39,025 bases of DNA from Psychrobacter sp. FME13 (GTDB taxonomy: Bacteria > Pseudomonadota > Gammaproteobacteria > Pseudomonadales > Moraxellaceae), in the NCBI RefSeq assembly GCF_014861395.1, contig NZ_RRYV01000019.1:1-39025 (forward strand). Direction: 5' to 3'. The position numbers and the translations under genes were made by a program. A model generated the notes under the pieces. The model was not told the DNA's origin and did no database searches. It was given only the letters and a program-made list of their open reading frames with translations. This document shows positions 25,912 through 34,854 of this stretch, piece by piece. How positions within the stretch are numbered: the stretch's first letter is position 1; the number at the start of each line of letters is the position of its first letter.

Positions 25912-27423
25912 TTATTTTTCTAAGATACACGTTACTCCTTGACCACCTGCTGCACAGATAGAGATAAGCGCACGACCAGAGCCTTTTTGATCCAGTAGTT
26001 TAGCTGCAGTCGCTAATATACGACCACCAGTAGCTGCAAATGGATGACCTGCTGCCAATGATGAGCCATTAACGTTGAGCTTACTACGATCAATAGAGCC
26101 AAGTGGTGCATCCAGTCCTAAACGCTCTTCACAGAAACTTTCATCTTCCCAAGCTGCTAATGTTGACAGTACTTGTGATGCAAAAGCTTCATGAATTTCA
26201 TAAAAATCAAAGTCTTGTAACGTTAGGCCAGCTCGTTTCAGCATACGTGGTACGGCATAAGCAGGTGCCATCAGTAAGCCTTCAGTTGTGCCAGATTTGC
26301 CAATGAAGTCTACCGCAGCTGTTTCTTGATAGACAATATAAGCCAATGGTTTAAGGCCGTGTTCTTTTGCCCATTCATCAGTACCTAATAGCACGCAAGA
26401 AGCGCCATCTGTTAATGGAGTAGAGTTGGCTGCTGTCATCGTTGGTTTGGCATTCTTTTTGCCAAATACAGGCCTTAGTTTGGCCAGCTTTTCTAGCGTT
26501 GTGTCTGGGCGCAGATTATTATCACGAGTCAGACCTTTATATGGTGTGATTAAGTCATCAAAAAAGCCTTCATCATAAGCGCGTGCTAGGTTTTTGTGAC
26601 TGTTAAAAGCAAGCTCATCTTGGGCTTCGCGGCTAACGTTCCACTCAAGCGCAGTGATTGCTTGATGCTCACCCATTGATAGACCAGTGCGTGGCTCTCC
26701 GTTTTTCGGTGAGTCTATTAAGTCTTTTGGATTCAAACCCATCAGTGCTTTTAGACGCTGCTTGTTGTCTTTCGCTGCACCCAATTTAATCAGGACTTTA
26801 CGTAATCCATCGCCAATCGCGATAGGGGCGTCAGAGGTGGTATCGACACCACCAGTAATGGCTGAATCGATAAGGCCCAATGCGATCTTATTGGCAGAAG
26901 CGAAAGTCGCTTGTAAACCAGTACCACAAGCCTGTGAAATGTCATAAGTTGGTGTGTGTGGATTTAGGGCTGTATTTAATGTGGCTTCACGAGTAAGGTT
27001 GATATCACGGCTCAGTTTCATAACTGCACCAGCGACCACTTCACCTAACACTTCATCTTGCAAGTTGTAGCGTTCAATCAAACCATCCAAAGCGGCTGAT
27101 AGCATATCAGTGTTGCTGACGTCAGCATATGAACCATTCGAGCGAGCAAATGGGATACGGTTACCACCTAAAACAGCCACGCGTTTTAGACTTGAGTTAG
27201 GTTTGGTTGAGTGGGTTTTTTTGGCAGTATTAGCTGCTTTTGGAACAGCAACTTCTTCCGCAACGTTCTCTTTTTTTGAATCACTAACAATGGTATTAAC
27301 GGCTGCCTCTTTTTGAGTGCTGTCAGTAGAGGTTGCTTTTGCCTCTTTAGTTTTTACATCACTGACTTTTACGACAGTGCTTTCGATAACAGGACTATCA
27401 GGGTGATTGTTTTTATTACTCAT
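25912..27423 (-). CDS. Acetyl-CoA C-acyltransferase (thiolase, FadA2/FadI-like)
   Basis: Thiolases cleave 3-ketoacyl-CoA or condense acetyl-CoA. The nucleophilic cysteine is C166 in ISQACGTGLQATFASANK, the active-site histidine lies in DFYEIHEAFASQV, and the second cysteine in ICAAGGQGV. The core begins at about residue 88 (LKRVAVLGGNRIPFARSNGS). Before it stands an unusual, disordered-looking Lys/Thr/Glu-rich extension of about 85 residues. The start at 27423 is chosen because AAGGATAAT precedes it; the longer open frame to 27534 starts without a site. It diverges from the FabG and MaoC genes, like the Mycobacterium tuberculosis fadA2-fabG4-htdX set, which suggests a joint role in fatty acyl-CoA turnover. 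Confidence 0.92.
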   Translation of the reverse strand: MSNKNNHPDSPVIESTVVKVSDVKTKEAKATSTDSTQKEAAVNTIVSDSKKENVAEEVAVPKAANTAKKTHSTKPNSSLKRVAVLGGNRIPFARSNGSYADVSNTDMLSAALDGLIERYNLQDEVLGEVVAGAVMKLSRDINLTREATLNTALNPHTPTYDISQACGTGLQATFASANKIALGLIDSAITGGVDTTSDAPIAIGDGLRKVLIKLGAAKDNKQRLKALMGLNPKDLIDSPKNGEPRTGLSMGEHQAITALEWNVSREAQDELAFNSHKNLARAYDEGFFDDLITPYKGLTRDNNLRPDTTLEKLAKLRPVFGKKNAKPTMTAANSTPLTDGASCVLLGTDEWAKEHGLKPLAYIVYQETAAVDFIGKSGTTEGLLMAPAYAVPRMLKRAGLTLQDFDFYEIHEAFASQVLSTLAAWEDESFCEERLGLDAPLGSIDRSKLNVNGSSLAAGHPFAATGGRILATAAKLLDQKGSGRALISICAAGGQGVTCILEK

Positions 27424-28312
27424 AATATTATCCTTAAAAAATACGGGTAGAAGAAAGGTGAAGTAACGATAAAAAAGACAATTAACTTTTAGTATTTGGT
27501 GCAATATTTCAAGATGATAAATCAATATTATCATTTATTGCGCAGTATGGCTGTTTATGGCAAGTCGTTTTTATGACCTTACTGTATATCTTTAGCAAAT
27601 TATGTGACGTTTGTAATGAGGTTAGGGTGTGACCTCATTTTGATGATAGAGATGGGATAAATTGCTGTCTAATAAGAAAGGTCGTAAAGATAGCATGGAA
27701 GTAATAGTATCCAAGTATCAGCAAGCCATTTGACTCTGTTTCACAAAATTCAGCCCATTTAAAGTGTAATGTTTAGATTGAGTAAATAGCCCAGTAAATG
27801 CATATATTTGATGATCTTGACATAGTTTAATATCGTTAGAATTTTGCCAGTATGTTTGTATTCACGGTTATTTTTTTATTTTAAGTGTTTCAATCTACAT
27901 GATGATACGTCCTAGATTTGCAAGCTGAAGATAGGGCTTGTAGTATCACTCACCATACGGCGTTCAAAATAGTTTCTGTGGACAGGTTGATATTGACCGT
28001 TAGCATTGCATAAAAGCTAATTTGATAATATATTGTTATCGATAAATAAACTTTCTATAACTTATAGGTCTAATTCTAGCATGATACGATGCTTTTTTAG
28101 TCTACAAAAAGTTGCCATCTTGTGTACTAGCTTGTTTACAGATTTTTGTAGACATTCTCAGTTTTTGGACTTGTTTATAATGGCAGTGTATAGTTAGGCC
28201 AGTTTTGTACGCACTTACTAAATATCAATAATTATAATGTTGCCGAGTCTATATGATAGGAACATTGCATTTTTAATTTACGATTCTAGTTATTTTTTAT
28301 AAGGATTATATT
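27424..28312. other. Long divergent spacer, thiolase to FabG, with a possible decayed MITE
   Basis: About 890 bases carry no convincing gene. At 27626 AGGGTGTGACCTCATTTTGA resembles the family A right end in inverse form, and at 27914 the sequence ATGATGATACGTCCTAG resembles a facing end, so 27626-27912 may be a worn MITE of about 290 bases. A good -10 box, TATAAT, lies at 28176-28181 towards fabG, but no fitting -35 box was found. The rest is AT-rich. Confidence 0.35.
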
Positions 28313-29713
28313 ATGTCAGACCATTATGGTGATTTTGTTCAATCTTCTATTGGTAAAAAGGTTGCGAAAAACCTAGGCTTACCATTACCAGTGACACTTG
28401 ATCGTTTCGAAAGTGGTGAAAATCTAGTACGTGGTAGTGTTTTGGTTGGCCGTGCTAGTGGCGATGATAAAAGCGTGAGTGCGTCAGTATCACGTATTTT
28501 GTCAGACGTACATGCGGATGTTTATGTAAATAGCAGCGACGATATCAAAGATACGCTTGCTGATGCGAGTATTGAGACAAAGATTAATACTGATAGTGAT
28601 GATAAGTTTAAAGTGCTGTTGTTTGATGCTAGTAATATTAGCAATGCTAAGCAGCTAAAAGAGGTGTATGAATTTTTCCATACTGTGGCTCGCCGTGTTG
28701 AAAAATCTGGTCGCGTTATTATTGTGGGCCGCCCACCAGAAAAAATCTCTGATATTGATACAGCACTTGCTCAACGCTCACTTGAAGGCTTTGTAAAATC
28801 TGTAGGCAAAGAGTTCAAACGTGGTATCACGGCACAGCTTGTCTACGTTGAAGAAGGTGCAGAGCAAAACTTAGATTCAACGTTACGTTTTTTCACCTCA
28901 GCTCGTTCAGCTTATGTCTCAGGACAAGTCGTACGTGTTAGCAAAGGCACGTCAATTGAGGTAGATTGGACGCAGCCTTTAGGTGGCAAAACCATGCTGG
29001 TTACTGGCGCAAGTCGTGGTATTGGTGAAGCGATTGCTCGCGTGTTGGCTCGCGAAGGCGCTCATGTTATCTGTCTTGATGTGCCGCAGCAACAAGCTGA
29101 CCTGCAAAAGGTCGCTAGTGAAATCAGTGGTTCAGTATTGACTGTTGATATTACCAGTGACGATGCAGGTGCTGAAATTGCAGATGCGGCAGAAAAACGC
29201 GGCGGCTTGGATGCAGTGATTCATAATGCAGGGGTGACCCGTGACAAGACCTTAGCGAAGATGGATGAGCAAAAATGGGATATGGTTATTAATATCAATC
29301 TTGCCAGTATCGCTAAATTAAACCGTTATATGCTTGATAATAATGTCTTAAATGATGACGCTCGTATTGTCTGTGTGTCTTCAATTTCTGGTATCGCGGG
29401 TAACTTAGGTCAAACCAACTATGCCACCTCGAAAGCGGGTGTTATTGGTCTAGTTAATGCGACTGCTAAGCAACTAGAGGACAATGCCAAAGGTATGACA
29501 ATTAATGCCGTGGCGCCAGGATTTATTGAAACCCAGATGACTGAAGCCATTCCATTTGCTATTCGTGAAGCGGGGCGTCGTATGAACTCAATGAGCCAAG
29601 GTGGACTACCAGTAGATGTTGCAGAAACTATCGCATGGTTTGCATCACCTGCTTCTGGTGGTTTGAATGGCAATACTGTCCGTGTATGTGGTCAAAGCTT
29701 ACTAGGTGCATAG
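28313..29713 (+). CDS. fabG: High-molecular-weight 3-oxoacyl reductase (FabG4-like)
   Basis: This 466-residue short-chain dehydrogenase reduces 3-oxoacyl-CoA or -ACP. It has two Rossmann units. The N-terminal one (about 1-215) lacks the catalytic residues, like the flavodoxin-type domain of mycobacterial FabG4. The C-terminal one has the cofactor loop TGASRGIGEAIARVLA (from about 232), NAGVTRDKTLAKM, and the catalytic triad S357, Y370 and K374 in VSSISGIAGNLGQTNYATSK. At nearly twice the size of ordinary FabG (about 245) it belongs to the high-molecular-weight class, which in mycobacteria works on CoA-linked substrates. The start has AAGGATTATATT before ATG. A terminator stands at 29826-29850. 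Confidence 0.93.
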   Translation: MSDHYGDFVQSSIGKKVAKNLGLPLPVTLDRFESGENLVRGSVLVGRASGDDKSVSASVSRILSDVHADVYVNSSDDIKDTLADASIETKINTDSDDKFKVLLFDASNISNAKQLKEVYEFFHTVARRVEKSGRVIIVGRPPEKISDIDTALAQRSLEGFVKSVGKEFKRGITAQLVYVEEGAEQNLDSTLRFFTSARSAYVSGQVVRVSKGTSIEVDWTQPLGGKTMLVTGASRGIGEAIARVLAREGAHVICLDVPQQQADLQKVASEISGSVLTVDITSDDAGAEIADAAEKRGGLDAVIHNAGVTRDKTLAKMDEQKWDMVININLASIAKLNRYMLDNNVLNDDARIVCVSSISGIAGNLGQTNYATSKAGVIGLVNATAKQLEDNAKGMTINAVAPGFIETQMTEAIPFAIREAGRRMNSMSQGGLPVDVAETIAWFASPASGGLNGNTVRVCGQSLLGA

Positions 29714-29825
29714 CACTAGTTTCTAGGTAGGCAGGGGTAATATTTTTTATTAAGTAATTGATATTAATTGTTATTTTTTATTTACCTTACACATGCTTAC
29801 GAAAAAATTGATGATAATTTGTAAT

Positions 29826-29850
29826 AAAGCTGCCCGAGGGTGGCTTTTTT
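29826..29850 (+). terminator. Terminator after the FabG gene
   Basis: AAAGCTGCCC pairs with GGGTGGCTTT around a GA loop (two G-T pairs) and is followed by a six-base T-run, 113 bases past the stop codon. Confidence 0.6.
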
Positions 29851-29935
29851 ATGATAAAAACATAGAAACTTTATAATAAAAAAAATAGAAACTATAAACC
29901 CAAAAACCAGAAAAAAATTGCTGTAAAATAAGTGC

Positions 29936-29987
29936 TTGAACCACGCATTAAAACCACGTAGATTACTTATACTTTGGATTGAGTATA
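29936..29987 (+). promoter_or_regulatory. Possible promoter and operator of the MaoC gene
   Basis: TTGAAC (29936-29941) and TAGATT (29959-29964) are 17 bases apart. Just downstream TATACT and AGTATA form an inverted repeat with an eight-base spacer (29968-29987), placed over the expected transcript start, where a repressor could bind. Both boxes are imperfect. Confidence 0.35.
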
Positions 29988-30087
29988 GCGCTTAGGACAC
30001 TGTTGGTTGGTCAGCCTTAACGAACGACTTTAATAGCATCTCTGTATGCACCAAGAAAATTTGCTCTAGCCCCACTTAGGATTTATT

Positions 30088-31005
30088 ATGTCAGACAAGC
30101 ATTATGATGCGTTGCCAAAAGCGCATACGACCTACGCCAATATCGTTAAAAGCTTATTACCTATTGTCAATAATGGCAAAATTAGTCGAGAACAGCTACC
30201 TCAAGCGACTTATTTTGTGGATGATCTGCATATCGACCAAGGGAATTTAAACGATTATCGTAAAATTTGCGGTTTTTCTGATAATGGTAAAGTCCCAATT
30301 ACATATTTTTCAGTATTATCACAAACTTTGCAAATGAATATGATGGTCAAAGAACCGTTTCCATTTGCCATGTTGGGTTTGGTACACGTTGACAATAGTG
30401 TAACTCAGTATCGTTCAATTGGTGAGCGTGAAACGTTTGCCATGTCGGTTACCTTTGATAATCTGCGTGATCATGCTCAAGGTCAGCAGTTTGATTTTGT
30501 GACGACTGTGAAATCAGAGAGTGAAGTTATCTGGGAAGGTACTTCAACTTATTTGTCTCGTAGCAAAACATCAAGTAATAGCAAAGATAAAAAAAGCACT
30601 CCACGTCAGATAGTGGCCAAACCAGATGTTAATCCGGAAGGCGTCCATAGTATCTTTGAAGTACCAGAGGATATCGGTCGTCGCTATGCCTTTGTATCGG
30701 GTGACTTCAACCTGATTCATTTACATCCGCTATCTGCGCGGGCTTTTGGTTTTCCAAAAGCTATTGCTCACGGTATGTGGTCAAAGGCCAAATGTTTGGG
30801 TATGATGGGCGAGTTACCAGATGCTTGTACGGTTGATGTCGCATTTAAGCTACCTATCTTTTTGCCAGCAGAGGTTGAGCTTATTGCTGAACCAGTTGCA
30901 AAGCTTGAGAGCACAGATGATACTTGTGAGTTTGGGTTATATAGCGCTAAAAATGACAAACCGCATCTGTTAGGTACGGTTAGATTGCAGAGTATCGATC
31001 AATAA
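30088..31005 (+). CDS. MaoC-family (R)-specific enoyl hydratase/dehydratase
   Basis: The 305-residue protein is of the double hot-dog type. The C-terminal part carries the hydratase-2 motif with catalytic Asp and His, SGDFNLIHLHPLSARAFGFP, followed by AIAHGMWSKAKCLGMMGEL. The N-terminal half (DDLHIDQGNLNDYRKICGFS) is a degenerate copy of the fold. It resembles mycobacterial HtdX (Rv0241c), whose neighbours are FabG4 and FadA2, as here. The likely reaction is reversible hydration of trans-2-enoyl-CoA or dehydration of 3-hydroxyacyl thioesters. It lies 374 bases after the FabG gene, beyond a terminator, and seems to have its own promoter. Confidence 0.88.
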   Translation: MSDKHYDALPKAHTTYANIVKSLLPIVNNGKISREQLPQATYFVDDLHIDQGNLNDYRKICGFSDNGKVPITYFSVLSQTLQMNMMVKEPFPFAMLGLVHVDNSVTQYRSIGERETFAMSVTFDNLRDHAQGQQFDFVTTVKSESEVIWEGTSTYLSRSKTSSNSKDKKSTPRQIVAKPDVNPEGVHSIFEVPEDIGRRYAFVSGDFNLIHLHPLSARAFGFPKAIAHGMWSKAKCLGMMGELPDACTVDVAFKLPIFLPAEVELIAEPVAKLESTDDTCEFGLYSAKNDKPHLLGTVRLQSIDQ

Positions 31006-31079
31006 CCATCAGAAAATAAGATAACAGATGCTCATTACAAAAGTTTTCAATAGCAAACTTAACGAATAAATTTATAATT

Positions 31080-31661
31080 ATGACTTCATATACAGAAGTA
31101 ACAAGCCCAGAAAATTCAGCCGCCAATGATCATGTTGCTCATATCAAGACTACTGATAATAGGGCTGAGACTGGTAGCACCAGTACTGACTCTGACCAAA
31201 ATATTCAGGATAACGGTATCGACCTTGCTAACATTTTTGAGCCTTATTTTCGTCCTGATGCAAACACCATTGTATGTGGTGCATTGGATGATGAAAAAGT
31301 GGCAGCATTAGCAAAGTCAGGCGTTGAGTTGGTTATCAATTTGCAGCCTAATGATGAGTTGAGTTTTGATGAAGCAGCAGCTGTCGAGCGTGCAGGTATG
31401 CATTATGAACATTTGCCTATTAGCGGTGCTGCTGACTTAAAGCAGCTGAAAATATTGGCATTTGATAATATTTTACGACAGCATCACGGCAAAAAAACTG
31501 CGCTGCACTGTGGTACTGGCAATAGAGCAGGCGCTGCGATAGCCTTGCGTGCAGGTTGGCTGCGTGGGCGTAAAATGGATACAGCGATGGAACGTGGGCG
31601 TAGTCATGGTTTGACTAAGCTTGCCGAAGAGGTTCATAATCGTTTACTAGTGCCGCGTTAG
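31080..31661 (+). CDS. DUF442-like Cys-based phosphatase-fold protein
   Basis: The 193-residue product has a hydrophilic N-terminus of about 55 residues, then a cysteine phosphatase fold. FEPYFRPDANTIVCGALDDE and LVINLQPNDELSFDEAAAVE match the early strands, and the P-loop is LHCGTGNRAGAAIALRAGWL with C144 and R149. The C-x4-R spacing is that of DUF442 (beta-lactamase hydrolase-like) proteins rather than classical C-x5-R tyrosine phosphatases. Members act in sulfide oxidation or as unassigned phosphatases; the substrate here is unknown. There is no clear ribosome binding site before 31080. It follows the MaoC gene after 74 bases and may be co-transcribed with it. Confidence 0.8.
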   Translation: MTSYTEVTSPENSAANDHVAHIKTTDNRAETGSTSTDSDQNIQDNGIDLANIFEPYFRPDANTIVCGALDDEKVAALAKSGVELVINLQPNDELSFDEAAAVERAGMHYEHLPISGAADLKQLKILAFDNILRQHHGKKTALHCGTGNRAGAAIALRAGWLRGRKMDTAMERGRSHGLTKLAEEVHNRLLVPR

Positions 31662-31684
31662 AATATAATCATGTTTGACGAACG

Positions 31685-31712
31685 AAAAGGCGACCAAATG
31701 GTGGCCTTTTTT
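31685..31712 (+). terminator. Terminator after the DUF442-like gene
   Basis: AAAAGGCGACC pairs with GGTGGCCTTTT around an AAAT loop with one mismatch, and ends in T6. Confidence 0.75.
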
Positions 31713-31895
31713 GTGAGTAAATAATTGATTTTACGTTGATATAAATGGGTAAAACCACGCAAAAAATGATGGTTGTCAAGAAAACGAGGCTAGAAATCAC
31801 TCATGGTAAGCCAATCGTGTTTTTTGATCTGCTACAATATCCAGCGCTAAGAGACTTTGAGACTTAGCTTTTTTATAAAATAAAGCAGGGCAGTC

Positions 31896-33308
31896 ATGAG
31901 CGAGAACAATAAAAGTAATCAGCATATGCATAACGATATTAATATTAAACTTCAGCAAGGCTTGCAGCAATTACTCACCGACTTGCAACTTGATGATGCG
32001 CCAGCAGGTGGTGCTGTGGTTGTTTATCAGGCTGGCAAATGTATTGCTCAAGCAAGTACGGGTATGGCACGTTTAGATATGTCCTGGCAACCTGATACCT
32101 TGGCCATTAATTTTTCGACAGGTAAAGGCATATTGGCGACATTGGTACATGTGTTGGTGTCGCAGCAGATACTAGATTATGACACGCCTATTGCGCATTA
32201 TTGGCCAGCATTTTCGGCACAGAATAAAGGGGATATTACGCTACGTAGCGTGATGTCACACCAAGCTAATTTATTTTCCATTCAAAGTACTAATGCTGAT
32301 AGTGAAGCGTTGCTGGATTGGGAGCATATGCTCAATAAAATTGCTACGATGGCAATTACGCTACCGGAGCATAGCGAGTTATATGATAGCGCTTATAGTG
32401 CTTTGGTCTATGGTTGGATATTAGGCGGTCTAATAGAAGCTGTTACCAATCTATCTTTGGCTGAGGCGTTGCGCCGTTATCTAACCGAACCTTTAGGCAT
32501 TGCCGACAGCTGTTATTTCGGTGTGCCAGATAATAAAGTCAACCAAGTGGCAAAGCTGGCCAAAGATTTTGAAGTATCAGATGAGGGTAGTGAAAAACTG
32601 CGTCATAAGCGTCACAAACCAACTTTAAAGGCAGACTCACAAAGCACCTTAGATGCTTATGCTCGTCTGCCCAATTATACTTGTTGGCAGCAACAAGCTT
32701 TAGCTAATGAAAAAGTCGTAAACCCTAGTCAGGATAATGAGCAAAAAAACTTACCTATATTGAGTACCGCCCATATCAATCGTTTGTACTTTGATACGAG
32801 TAAACTGAATCTAAAAAACTATAAAGCGGCGCTCATACCTGTTGGTAAAGAAGCAATCGATTACCATAGTCGTGAGATATTACAAGCCGTGATTCCTGCG
32901 GCCAATGGGGTAGCTTCAGCACAGGCACTGGCAACCATCTACGCGATGCTGGCCTGTGGTGGTCAATGGCAAGGACAAACCATTATTGATAGTGCAACGT
33001 TTGAGCAGCTCTCTAAACCGCACGTCACAGGTTTAGACTCCGTCATGCCAGCGTCTATGTATTGGCGCTTGGGTTATCATCGACTATTTAGCCTTTGTCA
33101 AAATATCGACAGTGAAGTGGTTGATATCAGCAAGCAAGGGTTCGGGCACATGGGTTATAACGGGTCGGCTGCTTGGTGTGATCCTAAGCGTCAATTGTCA
33201 TTTGCTTTTGTTCATAACTTTGACGTTACGATGCTCAATGATATTCGTCAGTTTGCTCTAACGGAGTTTGTGATTAGCTCGGTTGATACAGCGCTCAAAC
33301 AGTACTAA
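31896..33308 (+). CDS. Beta-lactamase-fold serine hydrolase (EstB/class C-like)
   Basis: The 470-residue protein belongs to the beta-lactamase/PBP4*/carboxylesterase VIII group (COG1680). The nucleophile motif S-x-x-K is S74-T-G-K77 in INFSTGKGILATLVHVLV. The tyrosine motif is Y167-S-A in DSAYSALVYGWILGGLIEA, and the third motif is GHMGYNG at 417-423. There is no signal peptide, so it is probably cytoplasmic; that and the imperfect third motif favour an esterase or peptidase over a beta-lactamase. An insertion at about 215-260 (KLRHKRHKPTLKADSQSTLD) is Lys-rich. GCAGGGCAGTC lies before ATG. It faces the antiporter gene 17 bases away with no visible terminator between them. Confidence 0.88.
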   Translation: MSENNKSNQHMHNDINIKLQQGLQQLLTDLQLDDAPAGGAVVVYQAGKCIAQASTGMARLDMSWQPDTLAINFSTGKGILATLVHVLVSQQILDYDTPIAHYWPAFSAQNKGDITLRSVMSHQANLFSIQSTNADSEALLDWEHMLNKIATMAITLPEHSELYDSAYSALVYGWILGGLIEAVTNLSLAEALRRYLTEPLGIADSCYFGVPDNKVNQVAKLAKDFEVSDEGSEKLRHKRHKPTLKADSQSTLDAYARLPNYTCWQQQALANEKVVNPSQDNEQKNLPILSTAHINRLYFDTSKLNLKNYKAALIPVGKEAIDYHSREILQAVIPAANGVASAQALATIYAMLACGGQWQGQTIIDSATFEQLSKPHVTGLDSVMPASMYWRLGYHRLFSLCQNIDSEVVDISKQGFGHMGYNGSAAWCDPKRQLSFAFVHNFDVTMLNDIRQFALTEFVISSVDTALKQY

Positions 33309-33325
33309 AAAATGTATCAATAATA

Positions 33326-34573
33326 TCAATGAGGGTTGTTTGGCGTCATTTTTAGCAGTCTTTTGGCGCTGATACCATGTATAAAAATAGATATTAAAAT
33401 GACAATTGAGCAGACAACCCATAGTTTTAGAGTATCCTCCTCACCGAAAAAGCCTTGGTTGATCGCGTAAGAGAGATAATATAGCGTACCAATACCACGG
33501 ATACCTAATGCTGAGATAGCATATTTTTCGGTATGTGGTAGGTTCAGTCCTGATAACGCAATCAACCCGCCAATAGGGCGTATCAACAATAAGAAGGCAA
33601 AGCTGACGATATAAACGCGCCACGTGAGCTCTACATCCGACTGCAATCCCTGACCTAAAAACATGCCAAAAGTGACCAGTACTAACGACATCAGTAAACC
33701 TTCTGATTGCTCTGCAAAATCATGAAGCTTGTGATGGTAGCTGTGCTCATGCTCCGAACGCCGAAAGGCAAAGGCTGCGACAAATACGGCAATAAAGCCA
33801 TAACTATGCACAAACTCTGCTAAGCCATAGGCTAGTAGTGTCAGGGCGATGACAACGTAACCTTGAGAAATAGTAGTGTCTTGGCTATATTTTGAAAAGA
33901 CGAGCTTGGCCAGAACCTTACCAACGACAATACCAACCAGTAAACCTGCGCCAATTTTCCACAGTACATCATGGGTAAACCACGACCAAAGCATCTCACT
34001 GGTGAAACGATTGCCTTCATCAAATGCTTCCGCTATTTTTATTGCTAAATAAACAAAGGGGAAAGCCAGCCCATCGTTAAGTCCTGCTTCTGAGGTGAGG
34101 GTAAATCGAGGTGCGTCTTCACCACCGGTATTCGGTGGTCCTACTTGGATACTAGATGCTAATACTGGGTCCGTTGGTGCAAGTACAGCACCTAATAAAA
34201 CGGCTGCCCCAAGACTCAGACCAAACGTGTAATAACCCAATACTGCCATCGAAAAAATACCAATTGGCATGGTAATCAGTAACAGTCGTACTGTCGGCCG
34301 CCATAACTGCCAGGATAGCTCAGTATCAATCTTGATACCCGCGCCAACCAATGATACTAAAACGACAATTTCAGTCAGTTTTTCGATGACTAAGCCATTA
34401 TCAATAGGATTTAAGAATGATAGTGTCGTCCAATAATAGCCCATTATCAGGCCTAAGCCGACTTGTAGCATAGGCAAAGAGATGGGCGTGCGTTTAAAGA
34501 GAATAGGAAACAACGCGCCTAATAAAAAAGCGACACCACAGACTAATAAGAATAAATTATAGTTTTCGATCAT
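33326..34573 (-). CDS. CPA1-family Na+/H+ antiporter (NhaP-like)
   Basis: The product is an inner-membrane cation/proton antiporter with about 12-13 transmembrane helices. The key CPA1 motifs are visible: GAVLAPTDPVLASSIQVGPP, and TSEAGLNDGLAFPFVYLAIK with the ion-binding Asn-Asp pair. The chain ends soon after the last helix without a long cytoplasmic tail, so it resembles short NhaP types, not the NhaA or NhaB families. Two starts are possible, a GTG at 34582 and the ATG at 34573; neither has a strong ribosome binding site and the ATG (415 residues) is chosen. It would export sodium in exchange for protons, useful in a salt-tolerant organism. An ilvD terminator upstream suggests its own transcript. 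Confidence 0.9.
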   Translation of the reverse strand: MIENYNLFLLVCGVAFLLGALFPILFKRTPISLPMLQVGLGLIMGYYWTTLSFLNPIDNGLVIEKLTEIVVLVSLVGAGIKIDTELSWQLWRPTVRLLLITMPIGIFSMAVLGYYTFGLSLGAAVLLGAVLAPTDPVLASSIQVGPPNTGGEDAPRFTLTSEAGLNDGLAFPFVYLAIKIAEAFDEGNRFTSEMLWSWFTHDVLWKIGAGLLVGIVVGKVLAKLVFSKYSQDTTISQGYVVIALTLLAYGLAEFVHSYGFIAVFVAAFAFRRSEHEHSYHHKLHDFAEQSEGLLMSLVLVTFGMFLGQGLQSDVELTWRVYIVSFAFLLLIRPIGGLIALSGLNLPHTEKYAISALGIRGIGTLYYLSYAINQGFFGEEDTLKLWVVCSIVILISIFIHGISAKRLLKMTPNNPH

Positions 34574-34753
34574 AAGAGTCACGCACGAGAGTCAGTTGAT
34601 TGTTATTTTTTTATAAAAGAAAGCCCACTATCGAGCCATACTGAGGATCGATGACTAATGACTTGTCGGTCTGTCTTTTATCATGACAACAAAACATGAT
34701 GGTTTCCGCAAAAAATAGTTATCAAACGACGGTCTACGTTGTTTTTTAGTGAA

Positions 34754-34784
34754 AAAAAGCCTGCACAATATAGGCAGGCTTTTT
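34754..34784 (-). terminator. Terminator after ilvD
   Basis: AAAAAGCCTGC (34754-34764) pairs with GCAGGCTTTTT (34774-34784). On the minus strand the stem is followed by a long T-run, so it ends the ilvD transcript about 70 bases after the stop codon. Confidence 0.8.
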
Positions 34785-34854
34785 ATAATTTCAATATTTG
34801 TGACTCTTAAAACAAACAGAGTTTTAAAGTCTGAGCTGTTTCTGTACTTAGTGT

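Noticed and set aside
25912..31005. Polyhydroxyalkanoate synthesis cluster
   Set aside because: Thiolase, reductase and MaoC could suit it, but there is no PhaC synthase or phasin, and the FabG is the FabG4 type.
31896..33308. Antibiotic-resistance beta-lactamase
   Set aside because: No signal peptide and an altered third motif; esterase or peptidase-like members of this fold are more likely.
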